Source of the DNA: Actinobacteria bacterium UBA2279
GTDB taxonomy: Bacteria; Actinomycetota; Coriobacteriia; Anaerosomatales; Anaerosomataceae
Assembly (NCBI GenBank): GCA_002347365.1
Contig: DDWT01000033.1
Coordinates: 1 to 64,000, forward strand
Length of the DNA: 64,000 bases
Reading direction: 5' to 3'
Under the pieces are notes generated by a model. It ran no database searches. It was not told where the DNA came from and worked only from the letters and a program-made list of their open reading frames with translations. This document shows, one piece after another, positions 51,429-60,212 of the stretch. The stretch's first letter is position 1, and each line of letters begins with the position of its first letter. The position numbers and the translations under genes were made by a program.

Positions 51429-52468
51429 TGTCGGAGCTCTTACGGGTCAACAACCTCAAGAAGTACTTCCCGGTCGAGCAGGGGCTGCTTACATCACGAC
51501 TGAGTCGCAAGGTGAAGGCCGTCGATGACATCAGTTTCACCGTCAATGAGGGTGAAACACTTGGGTTGGTCGGCGAGTCGGGCTGTGGGAAGTCGACGAC
51601 AGGCCGCTGTCTCATCAGATTGCTGGATCCGACCGATGGCACCGTGGAGTTTGCAGGCAGCGATATTTCCAAGCTTCGCGGGCGCGCCCTCAAGGCCTTT
51701 CGCAGGGACGTGCAGTTCATCTTCCAGGACCCGTACGCTTCACTGAATCCGCGGATGACCATCGGCGAGATCGTGTCCGAGCCATTGGTCGTGCACGCGA
51801 TCGGCACCAAGACCGAGCGCCAGTCGCAGGTTCGAGATCTGCTGGAGACCGTCGGTCTCAACCCGGAGCACATCAACCGCTACCCGCACGAGTTCTCCGG
51901 CGGTCAGAGGCAGCGTATCGGCATCGCCCGCTCGCTGGCACTCCGCCCAAAACTGATCATCTGTGACGAGCCGGTCTCGGCGCTGGATGTGTCCATCCAG
52001 GCGCAGGTCATCAACCTGCTCTCGAATCTTCAGGACGAGTTCGGACTGACGTACATCTTCATCGCTCACGACCTGTCGGTCGTGCGGCACATCTCGGATC
52101 GCGTAGCGGTCATGTACCTCGGCAAGATCGTGGAACTAGGCGATTGGAAGAACCTCTACGATTCGCCGCATCATCCCTACACGCAGTCGCTGCTGTCAGC
52201 GGTGCCGGTCCCTGATCCGGCGAAGCAGAAGTCGCGTGCGCGGATCATCCTCGAGGGCGATGTACCAAGCCCGATCGATCCCCCCACGGGTTGCAGGTTC
52301 CACACGAGGTGTCCGATCGCAGAGTTCCCGATATGTGCTGAGCAAGAGCCCGAGTTGCGTGAAGTGGCGCCTGGTCAGCGCGCCGCATGCCACTTCGCCA
52401 AGCCGATGCCGATCCCACTCGACAAGGCGTGCAGTACCGTTGTGGGAAGCTGCGACGTGACAGACTAG
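51428..52468 (+). CDS. Peptide ABC transporter ATP-binding protein, DppF type
   Basis: 346 residues. VGESGCGKSTTGRCLIRL, FQDPYASLNPRMTIGEIV, EFSGGQRQRIGIARSLAL, LIICDEPVSALDVSIQAQ, FIAHDLSVV, and a Cys-rich C-terminus CRFHTRCPIAEFPIC like its partner. The start shares one base with the previous stop. Last gene of the importer operon. Confidence 0.94.
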   Translation: MSELLRVNNLKKYFPVEQGLLTSRLSRKVKAVDDISFTVNEGETLGLVGESGCGKSTTGRCLIRLLDPTDGTVEFAGSDISKLRGRALKAFRRDVQFIFQDPYASLNPRMTIGEIVSEPLVVHAIGTKTERQSQVRDLLETVGLNPEHINRYPHEFSGGQRQRIGIARSLALRPKLIICDEPVSALDVSIQAQVINLLSNLQDEFGLTYIFIAHDLSVVRHISDRVAVMYLGKIVELGDWKNLYDSPHHPYTQSLLSAVPVPDPAKQKSRARIILEGDVPSPIDPPTGCRFHTRCPIAEFPICAEQEPELREVAPGQRAACHFAKPMPIPLDKACSTVVGSCDVTD

Positions 52469-52494
52469 GCAGCCGTGAGAGGTCTTGCTATACT
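52466..52494 (+). promoter_or_regulatory. tRNA-Leu promoter
   Basis: TAGGCA (52466-52471), 17-nt spacer, TATACT (52489-52494), 31 nt before the mature tRNA. The -10 is strong, the -35 weak. Confidence 0.55.
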
Positions 52495-52525
52495 CACGTT
52501 CGCTGTCTCTGAGGCAGTACTGATC

Positions 52526-52611
52526 GTCGAAGTGGCGGAACGGCAGACGCGCTAGGTTGAGGGCCTAGTGAGGGCAACCTCGTGAGGGTTCAAATCCCTC
52601 CTTCGACACCA
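52526..52611 (+). tRNA. tRNA-Leu (anticodon GAG)
   Basis: Acceptor GTCGAAG pairs with CTTCGAC. The anticodon arm is CTAGG-TTGAGGG-CCTAG with anticodon GAG. It has a long class II variable arm (TGAGGGCAACCTCG), T arm GAGGG-TTCAAAT-CCCTC, and an encoded CCA end. Reads CUC/CUU leucine codons. Confidence 0.97.
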
Positions 52612-52621
52612 GAGATGTGAT

Positions 52622-52658
52622 GGAGCGGTCCGCGAAAGCGGGCCGCTCCTTTCTTCTT
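52622..52658 (+). terminator. Rho-independent terminator of tRNA-Leu
   Basis: 12-bp stem GGAGCGGTCCGC / GCGGGCCGCTCC (one G-U) with a GAAA tetraloop, then TTTCTTCTT. It can also serve the convergent phosphatase gene. Confidence 0.88.
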
Positions 52659-52664
52659 GTGCGC

Positions 52665-54698
52665 TCAGGCTGTCTCCGGCGTGTAGCGCAACGCCATGAG
52701 CGCGATGTCGTCAGTGAATTGGGATCCGGAGAAGTCCTCCGTTGATCGAATGAGGGTGTCCACGATGACTTCAGGCTCCAGTGCTGCGACTTCGTCGAGA
52801 ATCTCATGTACGCGTGCTTCGCCGAAGAACTCCTTGCCACGGCGCGTGTCGATAAGTCCGTCGCTGTAGAGCAAGATGACCTGTCCCGGTTTGAGGGTGA
52901 GTCGCGATTCGCTGAACGTGGTGTCAGGGAACAGGCCCAGGGGCACGTCGCGTTCGGCGACATGGCGGGTGCATCCGTCAATCCCGCAGACGTACGGGTC
53001 GGGATGGCCCGCGCTTGCGAGCAGGACCGTGCCGGTCGACGTGTCCAGCACACCGAGGGTGACAGTGGCGTACTTCCCGTCCGCGAACATGTTGTAGAGC
53101 ACCCCATTGGCGTGAGTGAGCACAGTGGAGGGGTCGCCCTCGTGATGCGCGAAGGCTCGCAGGGTCGTGCGCGCCATAGAACTCGATGTGGCGGCCTCGA
53201 TGCCCTTGCCTGACACGTCACCCACGAAGAACGCGATTCTGCCGTCTGCGAGCGCGAGGGCGTCGTAGAAATCGCCACCGATGAGTGCGATCCGGTCGGC
53301 AGAACGATACGTGTGCGCGATTGTGACTCCCGGGAGTCGATCGGGGAGAGACAACATCGCGCGCTGCAGTGTGTCGGCCACCTCGCGTTGGGCGGCATAG
53401 AGTCGGACATTCTCGATCGCAAGCGTGAGCGCACTGCCGAGACGAGCGGCAAAATCTATGGCCTCGGGTGTGAAGTGGTCGTCTGCATGGCGCTTGTGGA
53501 ACGTCAGTATGCCGATAGTCCTCTCGCTTTCCCTGAGCGGCACGCTGAGCAGACTGTAGATGTCGTGCTCTTTGGCAAAGACCGGGTTCACGACGTCACT
53601 GTTCCGGGCGTCTCTCACATAGAGTGGTGAGCCGGTCTGTGCAGCGGTGGAGAGGTGAGTAGCCATCTCCTCGGTCAGCCTGATATTTATCAGACCATCG
53701 GCGAACCGGTACGTGTGGCGAACCACCCACGAGCTGTCATCGCGCATGACGATCGACGCGGAGTCGGCGGCGATCGCATGCGCGCCCTCAACGATGACGC
53801 GGCGCATGATCTCGTCGAGGTCGAGGGTCGAGATCATCTGGGCGTCGATCGTGTTCATGGCGTCCGAGAACCTCTTTGCGCGGCGGAGCTGTCGCTCTGA
53901 TTGAGAAAGCGCCTCTGCACTCTGCGCGAGTTGCCGGAACAGCACAGCGTATGGTTCTGTGAGTGCTTTGACCACGGTGGCGCGATAGAGCAGGAAGAAC
54001 GCGATGATTCGCAAGAAATGCCCCACCAGATTCATCGGTCCGAAGGGGTCACGATAGAGAGTGAATGCTGCCTCGGAGACCGCAGAGATAAGGATGGAGG
54101 CCGACACGAGAGCGAGGGTACCCGAGTCGAACCAGGCGCTGTGACGACGCAGCCGGGCATACGCGCCGAGAAGCATCAGGATGATGAGGCCTTCGGCGGC
54201 TATCTTGAAGGGTGTGAGTCCCTCTGGACCGAGGCAACACGGGAACGCACCTGTCACCACGGCGAGGGCAAGTCCAGCCGTGATCGCGCCGAGCCAGGTG
54301 ATCCACGTTCGCACGCGGCGTCTGTGGTGGATGAAACTAGGTGCCACGAGGAGCACGGCCGCCTGCAGGAAGCGACCGGCTATCCAGAACTGGGTGGGTG
54401 GGTCATCGCCGATACCGGGGAAGATGCCCATGCCCCGATAGGTGAGCAGATGCAGGACGTCCAGGCTGGCGATGAAGAGGAACGAGACCCCGATAAGCAG
54501 AAGGTAGTTGTCCTCGATATAGCGCCGGCTGTTCCACATGACCATGAACGCTCCCACTGCAACAGTCACCGCGAACAGCTCGGCCAGTGAGTGGAAGAAC
54601 GCGTAGTTGTACTGGCGCGCGCCCCAGAGTATCGCCAGAGTCCCTACGCCGACGATGATCGCTCTCAGTCTTATGCGGGGAGTAACGAGTGCGTCCAT
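52665..54698 (-). CDS. Membrane PP2C-type (RsbU/SpoIIE) phosphatase with MASE3-like sensor and GAF domain
   Basis: 677 residues. Residues ~10-235 form seven or eight membrane helices with the MASE3-like pattern (HSLAELFAVTVAVGAFMVMWNSRR; LDVLHLLTYRGMGIFP). Residues ~285-430 are a GAF domain. Residues ~440-677 are a PP2C/SpoIIE phosphatase with metal-binding GGDFYDA, GDVSGKG, LYSDGLIDTR and FTDDIALMAL. Such proteins dephosphorylate anti-anti-sigma factors in partner switching; no RsbV/RsbW-like gene is adjacent. Its start overlaps the upstream region of the divergent gene at 54796. Confidence 0.87.
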   Translation of the reverse strand: MDALVTPRIRLRAIIVGVGTLAILWGARQYNYAFFHSLAELFAVTVAVGAFMVMWNSRRYIEDNYLLLIGVSFLFIASLDVLHLLTYRGMGIFPGIGDDPPTQFWIAGRFLQAAVLLVAPSFIHHRRRVRTWITWLGAITAGLALAVVTGAFPCCLGPEGLTPFKIAAEGLIILMLLGAYARLRRHSAWFDSGTLALVSASILISAVSEAAFTLYRDPFGPMNLVGHFLRIIAFFLLYRATVVKALTEPYAVLFRQLAQSAEALSQSERQLRRAKRFSDAMNTIDAQMISTLDLDEIMRRVIVEGAHAIAADSASIVMRDDSSWVVRHTYRFADGLINIRLTEEMATHLSTAAQTGSPLYVRDARNSDVVNPVFAKEHDIYSLLSVPLRESERTIGILTFHKRHADDHFTPEAIDFAARLGSALTLAIENVRLYAAQREVADTLQRAMLSLPDRLPGVTIAHTYRSADRIALIGGDFYDALALADGRIAFFVGDVSGKGIEAATSSSMARTTLRAFAHHEGDPSTVLTHANGVLYNMFADGKYATVTLGVLDTSTGTVLLASAGHPDPYVCGIDGCTRHVAERDVPLGLFPDTTFSESRLTLKPGQVILLYSDGLIDTRRGKEFFGEARVHEILDEVAALEPEVIVDTLIRSTEDFSGSQFTDDIALMALRYTPETA

Positions 54699-54733
54699 GC
54701 ACAGATTCTACCAGGAGCGCTCCGGGTGCGGTG

Positions 54734-54764
54734 TTGAGCGAGATGATCTGGCGAAGGATATACT
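54734..54764 (+). promoter_or_regulatory. Promoter of the radical-SAM-like pair
   Basis: TTGAGC (54734-54739), 19-nt spacer, TATACT (54759-54764). Transcription near 54771 would exclude all upstream in-frame start codons and fits the GTG start at 54796. Confidence 0.5.
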
Positions 54765-54795
54765 GGTGCCCGTCCGCATCGTGGAGGGGAGACCC

Positions 54796-55461
54796 GTGCT
54801 GAGGTTCGAGTTGGTGGAGGTCGGAAATGGGGATCAAGAATCATGTGCTCGCTGCGGCCCCGCCTCTCAACCGGCGACGTACATCCCAGCGGCGATTATC
54901 GAGGAACGCATCAGACAGGCGGTCGGTGACTTCTTGCCACCGGGTCCGAACGTCATGTTCGGTCGTGTCGATGCGTTCGGTCATCCAGAGCTACCGTCGC
55001 TGGTCGGCGCCGCTGTCACGGAGGGTGTAGTGCGCATCGGTCTCGAGACCGACGGTGGTGCGCTTGCAGCGGGAGGCAATGCTGCGGGAGCCCTTCATGC
55101 CGGTGTGCGTCACGTGCGTGTCACATGTGCCGATCTTCCCAAGGCGGTCGCAGGGATCGCATCCTGGGCGGCGGCCGCCCGTGCCGCGGGGGTGGACGCC
55201 GTCGCCACGGCAGTCGTGGTCTTGTGCTCCCATAACACTTCGAGACTCGCACAGGACACCGCCTTGTTGGCCGAGGCTGGTGCCGGAGCTATCACCCTGG
55301 ATGCGCGGGCTTTGCATGCGTCGCGCGATGTTGTGGCACAGCTTGTTGCGGCGTGCGATACGGGGGTGGTGAACGGCGTCTGGGTGGAAGTCCTGGGTGC
55401 CGAGGAGCTGTTGCCGGAATCTCACGCTCTCCATCGCGCGCCTGGCGGTGAGGCGCTATGA
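54796..55461 (+). CDS. Degenerate radical-SAM-like barrel protein
   Basis: 221 residues, not in a family I can name. The order FGRVDAFGHPELPSLVGAAVTEGVVRIGLETDGG…GVRHVRVTCADLP parallels radical SAM barrels (GGEP…hPeL..lv..a...G…i.l.TnG…Gv..v.v). However, the CxxxCxxC cluster motif is absent; only ESCARCG remains near the N-terminus. It probably cannot cleave SAM, and may be a scaffold or substrate-binding partner for the cobalamin radical SAM enzyme whose ATG overlaps its stop by 4 nt. The start is GTG 54796 with GGAGGGGA 5 nt upstream; GTG 54766 is the other choice. Confidence 0.6.
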   Translation: MLRFELVEVGNGDQESCARCGPASQPATYIPAAIIEERIRQAVGDFLPPGPNVMFGRVDAFGHPELPSLVGAAVTEGVVRIGLETDGGALAAGGNAAGALHAGVRHVRVTCADLPKAVAGIASWAAAARAAGVDAVATAVVVLCSHNTSRLAQDTALLAEAGAGAITLDARALHASRDVVAQLVAACDTGVVNGVWVEVLGAEELLPESHALHRAPGGEAL

Positions 55462-56738
55462 CGTACGAGTCGTCGAGTCCTGTGCGTACCGTTCTGGTCG
55501 GGCTGAACTCTCCCGGCTATCAGTCCCTGGCACTGGGCTACCTACGTGCTTTCGCACAGGCTGACAATCGCCTTGCGGGACGTGTGGCGTTCCAGACGCT
55601 CGATCTCACCGTCGACATCGACCCGTGGTGGGTCGCGTACCGTGTTCTCGAACTCGAGCCCGACGTCATCGGGCTTTCAGCGACCTGCTGGAACGCCAGG
55701 TCGGTATTCGAGGTGTGCCGAATCGTCAAGCAGGCGCGGCCTCAAACGCTCGTCGTGCTGGGTGGGCCCGAAGTCGGCCCGATCGCCGGCGCCGTGCTCG
55801 AGAGTCACGGCGAAGTGGACGTTGTCGTCCGCGGGGAAGGCGAAGCGACGTTCGCTGAGCTGATGTACGCGGTCACGCGCGGGCGGAGGATTGAGCGTGT
55901 CGAAGGTGTCTCGATGCGCACGGCTGACGGGTCGGTCGTCTCGGCGGAAGACCGCCCCCTGATCGCGAACCTGGACAGTATCCCGTCGCCGTACCTGACC
56001 GGTGTGATGACCGCCGTGAATGGCGGCGCGTATATCGAGACGTACCGGGGATGCCCGCACCAGTGTGGCTATTGTTTCGAGGGCAAGGGCTACGGAAGGA
56101 TCCGCCGCTTCTCAGATGCGCGTGTGGCCGAGGAGATCGATGTTCTTGCCAATACGAGTGGAGTCCACTCGTTCTCATTCATCGATCCGGTCTTCAATCT
56201 GACCCTCGAACGGTTGGAATGGCTGGCCGCACGACTGGCGCCTCACGCAGCACGCGGCCTTCGGTTGCATACCGTCGAGGTGGACATCGAGAGGATCGAT
56301 GACGTACAGGCGGACTTGCTGGCCGCTGCGGGTGTCGTCTCGGTCGAGACGGGCCCCCAGTCGATCGGTGCCGATGCGCTTGCCACATGCCGCCGTGCTT
56401 TCAACGCCGAGCGTTTCGTTCGGGGAGTGGAGGCATTGAAGCGTGCGAGGATCAGGGTCGAGTGCGACCTGATCGTCGGACTTCCGGGTGATACGGTCGA
56501 GGACTTCTTCGCTGGTATCGAGTTCTGCCTCGATCTCGACCCGGGTATGGTTCAGACATCCACTCTCCATGTCCTGCCCGGAACCGATCTGTATGACCGC
56601 GCAGATGAGCTCGGTTTGCGCTTTGATCCGGAACCCCCGCACGAGATCGTCTCGACATCTACCATCAGCTACAATGACCTGCGCCGCGCCGAGGTTCGCG
56701 CGGTCTTCCTGCAACGCCAGTACCGCGCACGTCTCTAG
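55458..56738 (+). CDS. Cobalamin-dependent-type radical SAM protein
   Basis: 426 residues. The N-terminal ~150 residues form a B12-binding Rossmann domain (RTVLVGLNSPGYQSLALGYLRAF, EPDVIGLSATCWNA, VVLGGPEVG). A radical SAM barrel follows with the cluster motif RGCPHQCGYCFEGKG (~195-209), then VDIERIDDVQADLL and DLIVGLPGDTVEDFF. Related enzymes methylate or rearrange unactivated carbons in cofactors, lipids or antibiotics; the substrate here is unknown. Translationally coupled to the cluster-less protein upstream, with an aminotransferase gene 14 nt downstream. Confidence 0.88.
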   Translation: MTYESSSPVRTVLVGLNSPGYQSLALGYLRAFAQADNRLAGRVAFQTLDLTVDIDPWWVAYRVLELEPDVIGLSATCWNARSVFEVCRIVKQARPQTLVVLGGPEVGPIAGAVLESHGEVDVVVRGEGEATFAELMYAVTRGRRIERVEGVSMRTADGSVVSAEDRPLIANLDSIPSPYLTGVMTAVNGGAYIETYRGCPHQCGYCFEGKGYGRIRRFSDARVAEEIDVLANTSGVHSFSFIDPVFNLTLERLEWLAARLAPHAARGLRLHTVEVDIERIDDVQADLLAAAGVVSVETGPQSIGADALATCRRAFNAERFVRGVEALKRARIRVECDLIVGLPGDTVEDFFAGIEFCLDLDPGMVQTSTLHVLPGTDLYDRADELGLRFDPEPPHEIVSTSTISYNDLRRAEVRAVFLQRQYRARL

Positions 56739-56752
56739 GAGGAACGCGACAC

Positions 56753-57910
56753 ATGGATCAGGTCTCTCGTAGAGCACAGGCCATCCGGCCGTTCGTCGTG
56801 ATGGACGTCGTGGCAAGAGCAAAGCAGCTTGCGAGCGAAGGTATCGATGTCGTGCGCATGGAGATCGGCGATCCTGACTTCGCGACTCCGGAGGTCATCA
56901 CCCGCGCTGCCGAGCAGGCCATGGAGGACGGCGACACGGGGTACACGCAATCAGCCGGCTTGCCGGACTTGCGCGAGGCGATCTCGGCGCACTACCGCGA
57001 CGCCTACGGTGTAGGTGTGAGCCCCGAGGACATCGTCGTCACACAAGGCACATCGCCCGCGATGCTCCTTCTGTTCGGCAGCCTGCTCGATCCGGGCGAT
57101 GAGGTGATCATCTCCGATCCGTGCTATCCCGCGTACCCCAACTACATCAGTTTCCTCGGCGGTGTCCCGATCCCCGTACGCGTACGTGCGGAAGAGGGCT
57201 TCCGCTTCCGCATCGAGGAGGTCCGCGCCGCGGTGACCGAACGCACCCGGGCGATCATGATCAACTCGCCGGCCAACCCGATGGGCACGGTGCTCGGCCC
57301 CGATGACCTACAGGCGCTCGCCGATCTGGCCGAGGAGACCGGTATCTACATCGCGAGTGATGAGATCTACCACGGACTGCAGTTCGACGGTCGTTCTCAC
57401 ACGATCCTGGAATACACCGATCGCGCCTTCGTGCTAAACGGATTCTCGAAAGCCTATGCGATGACCGGATGGCGCCTTGGATATCTGATCGCGCCGCGTG
57501 CATTCGTACGTCCTGCCGAGAAGATCCAGCAGAACTTCTTCCTGTGCGCCAATCACTTCGTGCAGGTTGCGGGGACCACGGCTCTTCTTCACGCTCAAGA
57601 CGACGTGGCCCGAATGCGCGAGACATACGATGTTCGGCGCAAGTATCTCGTTCCCGCACTTCGAGGCGTCGGACTGGAGATCGCAGCAGAGCCGACCGGG
57701 GCGTTTTATGTCTTCGCCGACGCGCGTCGGTGGGGGAGTGATTCGCTGCTGCTTGCGGAGAGGATACTGGAAGAAGCAGCTGTCGCCGTGGCCCCGGGTG
57801 TCGACTTCGGCCAGGGTGGAGAAGGATTCCTGCGCTTCAGCTATGCCACGTCGCTGGAGCGTCTCCATGAAGGTGTCGGGCGCCTCAGTGATTGGGCGTC
57901 GCGATTGTAG
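56753..57910 (+). CDS. PLP-dependent aminotransferase, class I/II
   Basis: 385 residues, fold type I. GDPDFATPEVITRAAEQAMEDG binds substrate and PLP. TQGTSPAMLLLF, INSPANPMGTVL, ASDEIYHGLQFDG and the PLP lysine in GFSKAYAMTGWRLGYL are canonical for the aspartate/aromatic aminotransferase group. The amino acid handled cannot be fixed from motifs. It lies in the same unit as the radical SAM pair. AGGAGG precedes the ATG. Confidence 0.92.
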   Translation: MDQVSRRAQAIRPFVVMDVVARAKQLASEGIDVVRMEIGDPDFATPEVITRAAEQAMEDGDTGYTQSAGLPDLREAISAHYRDAYGVGVSPEDIVVTQGTSPAMLLLFGSLLDPGDEVIISDPCYPAYPNYISFLGGVPIPVRVRAEEGFRFRIEEVRAAVTERTRAIMINSPANPMGTVLGPDDLQALADLAEETGIYIASDEIYHGLQFDGRSHTILEYTDRAFVLNGFSKAYAMTGWRLGYLIAPRAFVRPAEKIQQNFFLCANHFVQVAGTTALLHAQDDVARMRETYDVRRKYLVPALRGVGLEIAAEPTGAFYVFADARRWGSDSLLLAERILEEAAVAVAPGVDFGQGGEGFLRFSYATSLERLHEGVGRLSDWASRL

Positions 57911-57949
57911 TAAGCTAGAGTTCTGGTCTTCTGATCACCGGGGGCGCAC

Positions 57950-58045
57950 ATGAGGATTCTCGAAGATGGCGGTACGGTGCGCATCCTCGTCGACAGCGAA
58001 GGTGTGTTCGGGCAAGCCAACACGTTTTCAATCACGCAGAGATGA
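57950..58045 (+). CDS. Possible 31-residue peptide
   Basis: ATG 57950 with GGGGG 5 nt upstream encodes MRILEDGGTVRILVDSEGVF followed by a short tail, with even use of G/C-ending codons. It sits alone in the 283-nt gap between the aminotransferase and PHP genes. It may be a real small protein or the 5' remnant of a longer gene. Confidence 0.3.
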   Translation: MRILEDGGTVRILVDSEGVFGQANTFSITQR

Positions 58046-58193
58046 TGCTTGCACAGACCATCGTGCTTGAGACAGAGCTTCTGTGAGCCGATACATAGAG
58101 TGTCGGCGTGCATTCAGGGGACCCCGGTGTCTCGGTACGGAAGTTGCTCCTTCCTGCCGAGGGAACACAACCAAGGAACATGAGGGAGTAAAC

Positions 58194-58907
58194 GTGAAAG
58201 AGGTCTGGGGTAGAGCGGACCTGCATATCCACTCCAATCACAGTGACGGCTTGGCCCGCATCCCGGAAATCATGGAGTACGTGGCCAACGAGACCGAACT
58301 CGACGTCATCGCCATCACCGATCACAACACGATCGATGGTGCGCTGTTCGCCAAGGCACTGGAAGACATGTATGACTTCGAAGTCGTAGTGGGTGAGGAG
58401 ATCTCCTCGAAGTCAGGGCATATCATCGGCTTGTACTTGCAGGAGGCCATACCGGCCGGCCTGTCCGCGGCTGAGACCGTTTCTCGAATCAATGAACAGG
58501 ACGGGATCGCGATCATCGCCCATCCTTTTGCGAACCGTGCCTTCGGACCGTTCGGGTTGGAGAGCGTCGGCAAGGCTATTCACGATGTCGCATTCCATGC
58601 GCTCGAGGTCTACAATTCCTCACCGTATCTGATCTATGCGAATCGACTCGCGGCCAAGGCCTTTGCAGGTGGTCAGGGTGTGGCAGCCACGGGTGGCTCG
58701 GACGCACACGTGCTCAAGGCCATCGGCAACGGCTACACGCTGTTCCGCGGCAGCACCGCAGACGAACTGCGTGCGAGCATCAATAATCTCGAGACTCGCG
58801 CACAGGCAGGTAGAGGCGGTCTGTCGGTAGCGCTACGGTACGCGTTCCGTTACCCGCAGATCAGACGACTGCAGGCCTGGAACTGGGAGCGTTGTCGGGT
58901 CAAGTAG
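58194..58907 (+). CDS. PHP-domain metal-dependent phosphoesterase
   Basis: 237 residues. The four PHP metal motifs are intact: DLHIHSNHSDG, ITDHNTIDG, IAHPFANR and GSDAH. This matches stand-alone PHP phosphoesterases such as the nucleoside 3',5'-bisphosphate or RNA-end hydrolases (YciV/TrpH type) and polysaccharide PHP proteins. A basic C-terminal tail (YAFRYPQIRRLQAWNWERCRVK) could bind nucleic acid or membrane. GTG start after GAGGGA. Confidence 0.88.
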   Translation: MKEVWGRADLHIHSNHSDGLARIPEIMEYVANETELDVIAITDHNTIDGALFAKALEDMYDFEVVVGEEISSKSGHIIGLYLQEAIPAGLSAAETVSRINEQDGIAIIAHPFANRAFGPFGLESVGKAIHDVAFHALEVYNSSPYLIYANRLAAKAFAGGQGVAATGGSDAHVLKAIGNGYTLFRGSTADELRASINNLETRAQAGRGGLSVALRYAFRYPQIRRLQAWNWERCRVK

Positions 58908-58909
58908 GA

Positions 58910-60148
58910 TCAGGACTCGGATAACAGGGTTCGAATGTTGTCTGCCAGTACGTCCACTACCGCGTCGTCATCCCCCCACGGGGTCAGGGTCACAACCGAC
59001 ACGGTCTCATTCAGGCGCGCGAGACGTACGGCGTGGTCAAGATCGATCGCCGTTGCCAGCGATGGCAGCGGTATCAGACCCGGCGCGACGACGATGCGAG
59101 TGCATCCCAATGCGGCAAGATGGCGCACGGCCTCAGTCACGTCCGGCAGCTGCCACTCAAGCCAACCGATGCGAACGTGATTCTCGCGTACACCCTGATC
59201 CGCAAGGTGGAGCCGCACGCGCTGTGCGAAGTAGTTCTCCTGCTCACTCCAGCCGGGATGCATCGCTGTCCATGACGGTGGTTGACCTTCGCCCACGAGA
59301 ACGACGCCCACTGCTGCAAGGTCGACTCCGCGCGTGACAGTGACGATGCGTTCACAGAGCCTCGCAGCGAGACGAGTCGAATGCCAGAGCGACACAGTGA
59401 AGTTCACGTCAAGGCCGACGCTCTGAGGTCGCAGCTCCTCTAGGGCACGTTTGGCAAGTCCGACGGGGAACGATTCGTCACTGCCCAACGGGGCGACGAT
59501 CACCCTCTGCGCACCTGAGGCGTAGGCCTGGCGCACTGCCTCAGCGAGAGTCGGCCGAGACGTGCACGATGCGGCTCCTACGGAGCCGATCCGGGAGTCT
59601 TTGGTGAGTGTGTCCTGCAGCTTCTGGGCGAGAGCGTCCGCACTCGCATGAGCGGGAAGCATGCCGCCGATCATCCGATACCGTGCCTTCTCGGAGAGAA
59701 AGATGAAGGGTGCAGCTGTCGCAGGGATACTCAGGGCCTGGCTTTCGACGAGCATCCGTTGCGTGGTTGCCACTGCTCTTGGGTCGTAGCGGTCGGGCTC
59801 CGCAGTCGCCAGGAGCAGAACCGCTATGCTCCCCGGGAAGGCGGGTTCGACCGCACGGGGTTCGAGAGGAGGCGGGGTCTCCGTGTATGCAAGCAAAGGA
59901 AGCGCTGCTGCGGCGATCCAGTAGCCACCGACAACCCCGGTGAACAGGAAGAACAACGCGAGCGCTACCGCCTCAGTGGTGGCGTAAGAGGACGATATTG
60001 CTCCGACACCACCCACGGCTACCATGAGCGCTGCAACCGCGACCAGCATCCCGGGGAGGTGCAGCTGCCTATCAGCTACCATCGTGGCCACGATGGTAGC
60101 GCCGAAGGCCACAGCACCTGCGAGCAGGCGCATCCACTCTGTCAGCAC
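58910..60148 (-). CDS. Membrane protein with degenerate ferrochelatase-like domain
   Basis: 412 residues. About four membrane helices in residues 1-~100, then a soluble part with two Rossmann halves in the order of a class II chelatase. The matching stretches are SIAVLLLATAEP, YRMIGGMLPAHASADALAQKL, GAQRVIVAPLGSDES, GVVLVGEGQP, HLAALGCTRIVVAP. At the place of the ferrochelatase SAHGxP His this protein reads VGEGQP, and the distal Glu motif is not kept. Metal insertion is therefore doubtful, while porphyrin, metal or sulfide binding remains possible. The start is GTG 60148 with GGAGGAG 6 nt upstream. Divergent from trxA across the CsoR/CstR-type operator. Confidence 0.6.
   Translation of the reverse strand: MLTEWMRLLAGAVAFGATIVATMVADRQLHLPGMLVAVAALMVAVGGVGAISSSYATTEAVALALFFLFTGVVGGYWIAAAALPLLAYTETPPPLEPRAVEPAFPGSIAVLLLATAEPDRYDPRAVATTQRMLVESQALSIPATAAPFIFLSEKARYRMIGGMLPAHASADALAQKLQDTLTKDSRIGSVGAASCTSRPTLAEAVRQAYASGAQRVIVAPLGSDESFPVGLAKRALEELRPQSVGLDVNFTVSLWHSTRLAARLCERIVTVTRGVDLAAVGVVLVGEGQPPSWTAMHPGWSEQENYFAQRVRLHLADQGVRENHVRIGWLEWQLPDVTEAVRHLAALGCTRIVVAPGLIPLPSLATAIDLDHAVRLARLNETVSVVTLTPWGDDDAVVDVLADNIRTLLSES
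60075..60100. repeat. 26-bp perfect palindrome inside the chelatase-like gene
   Basis: The arm GCTACCATCGTGG (60075-60087) is followed at once by its exact reverse complement (60088-60100). It encodes the helix segment ATIVATMVA about 50 nt after the start codon. Confidence 0.85.
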
Positions 60149-60212
60149 ACCCAGCTCCTCCGACGCGGTCACAACAAGGGTATCGCTAAGCAACGAAACG
60201 ACCAAACACGTT

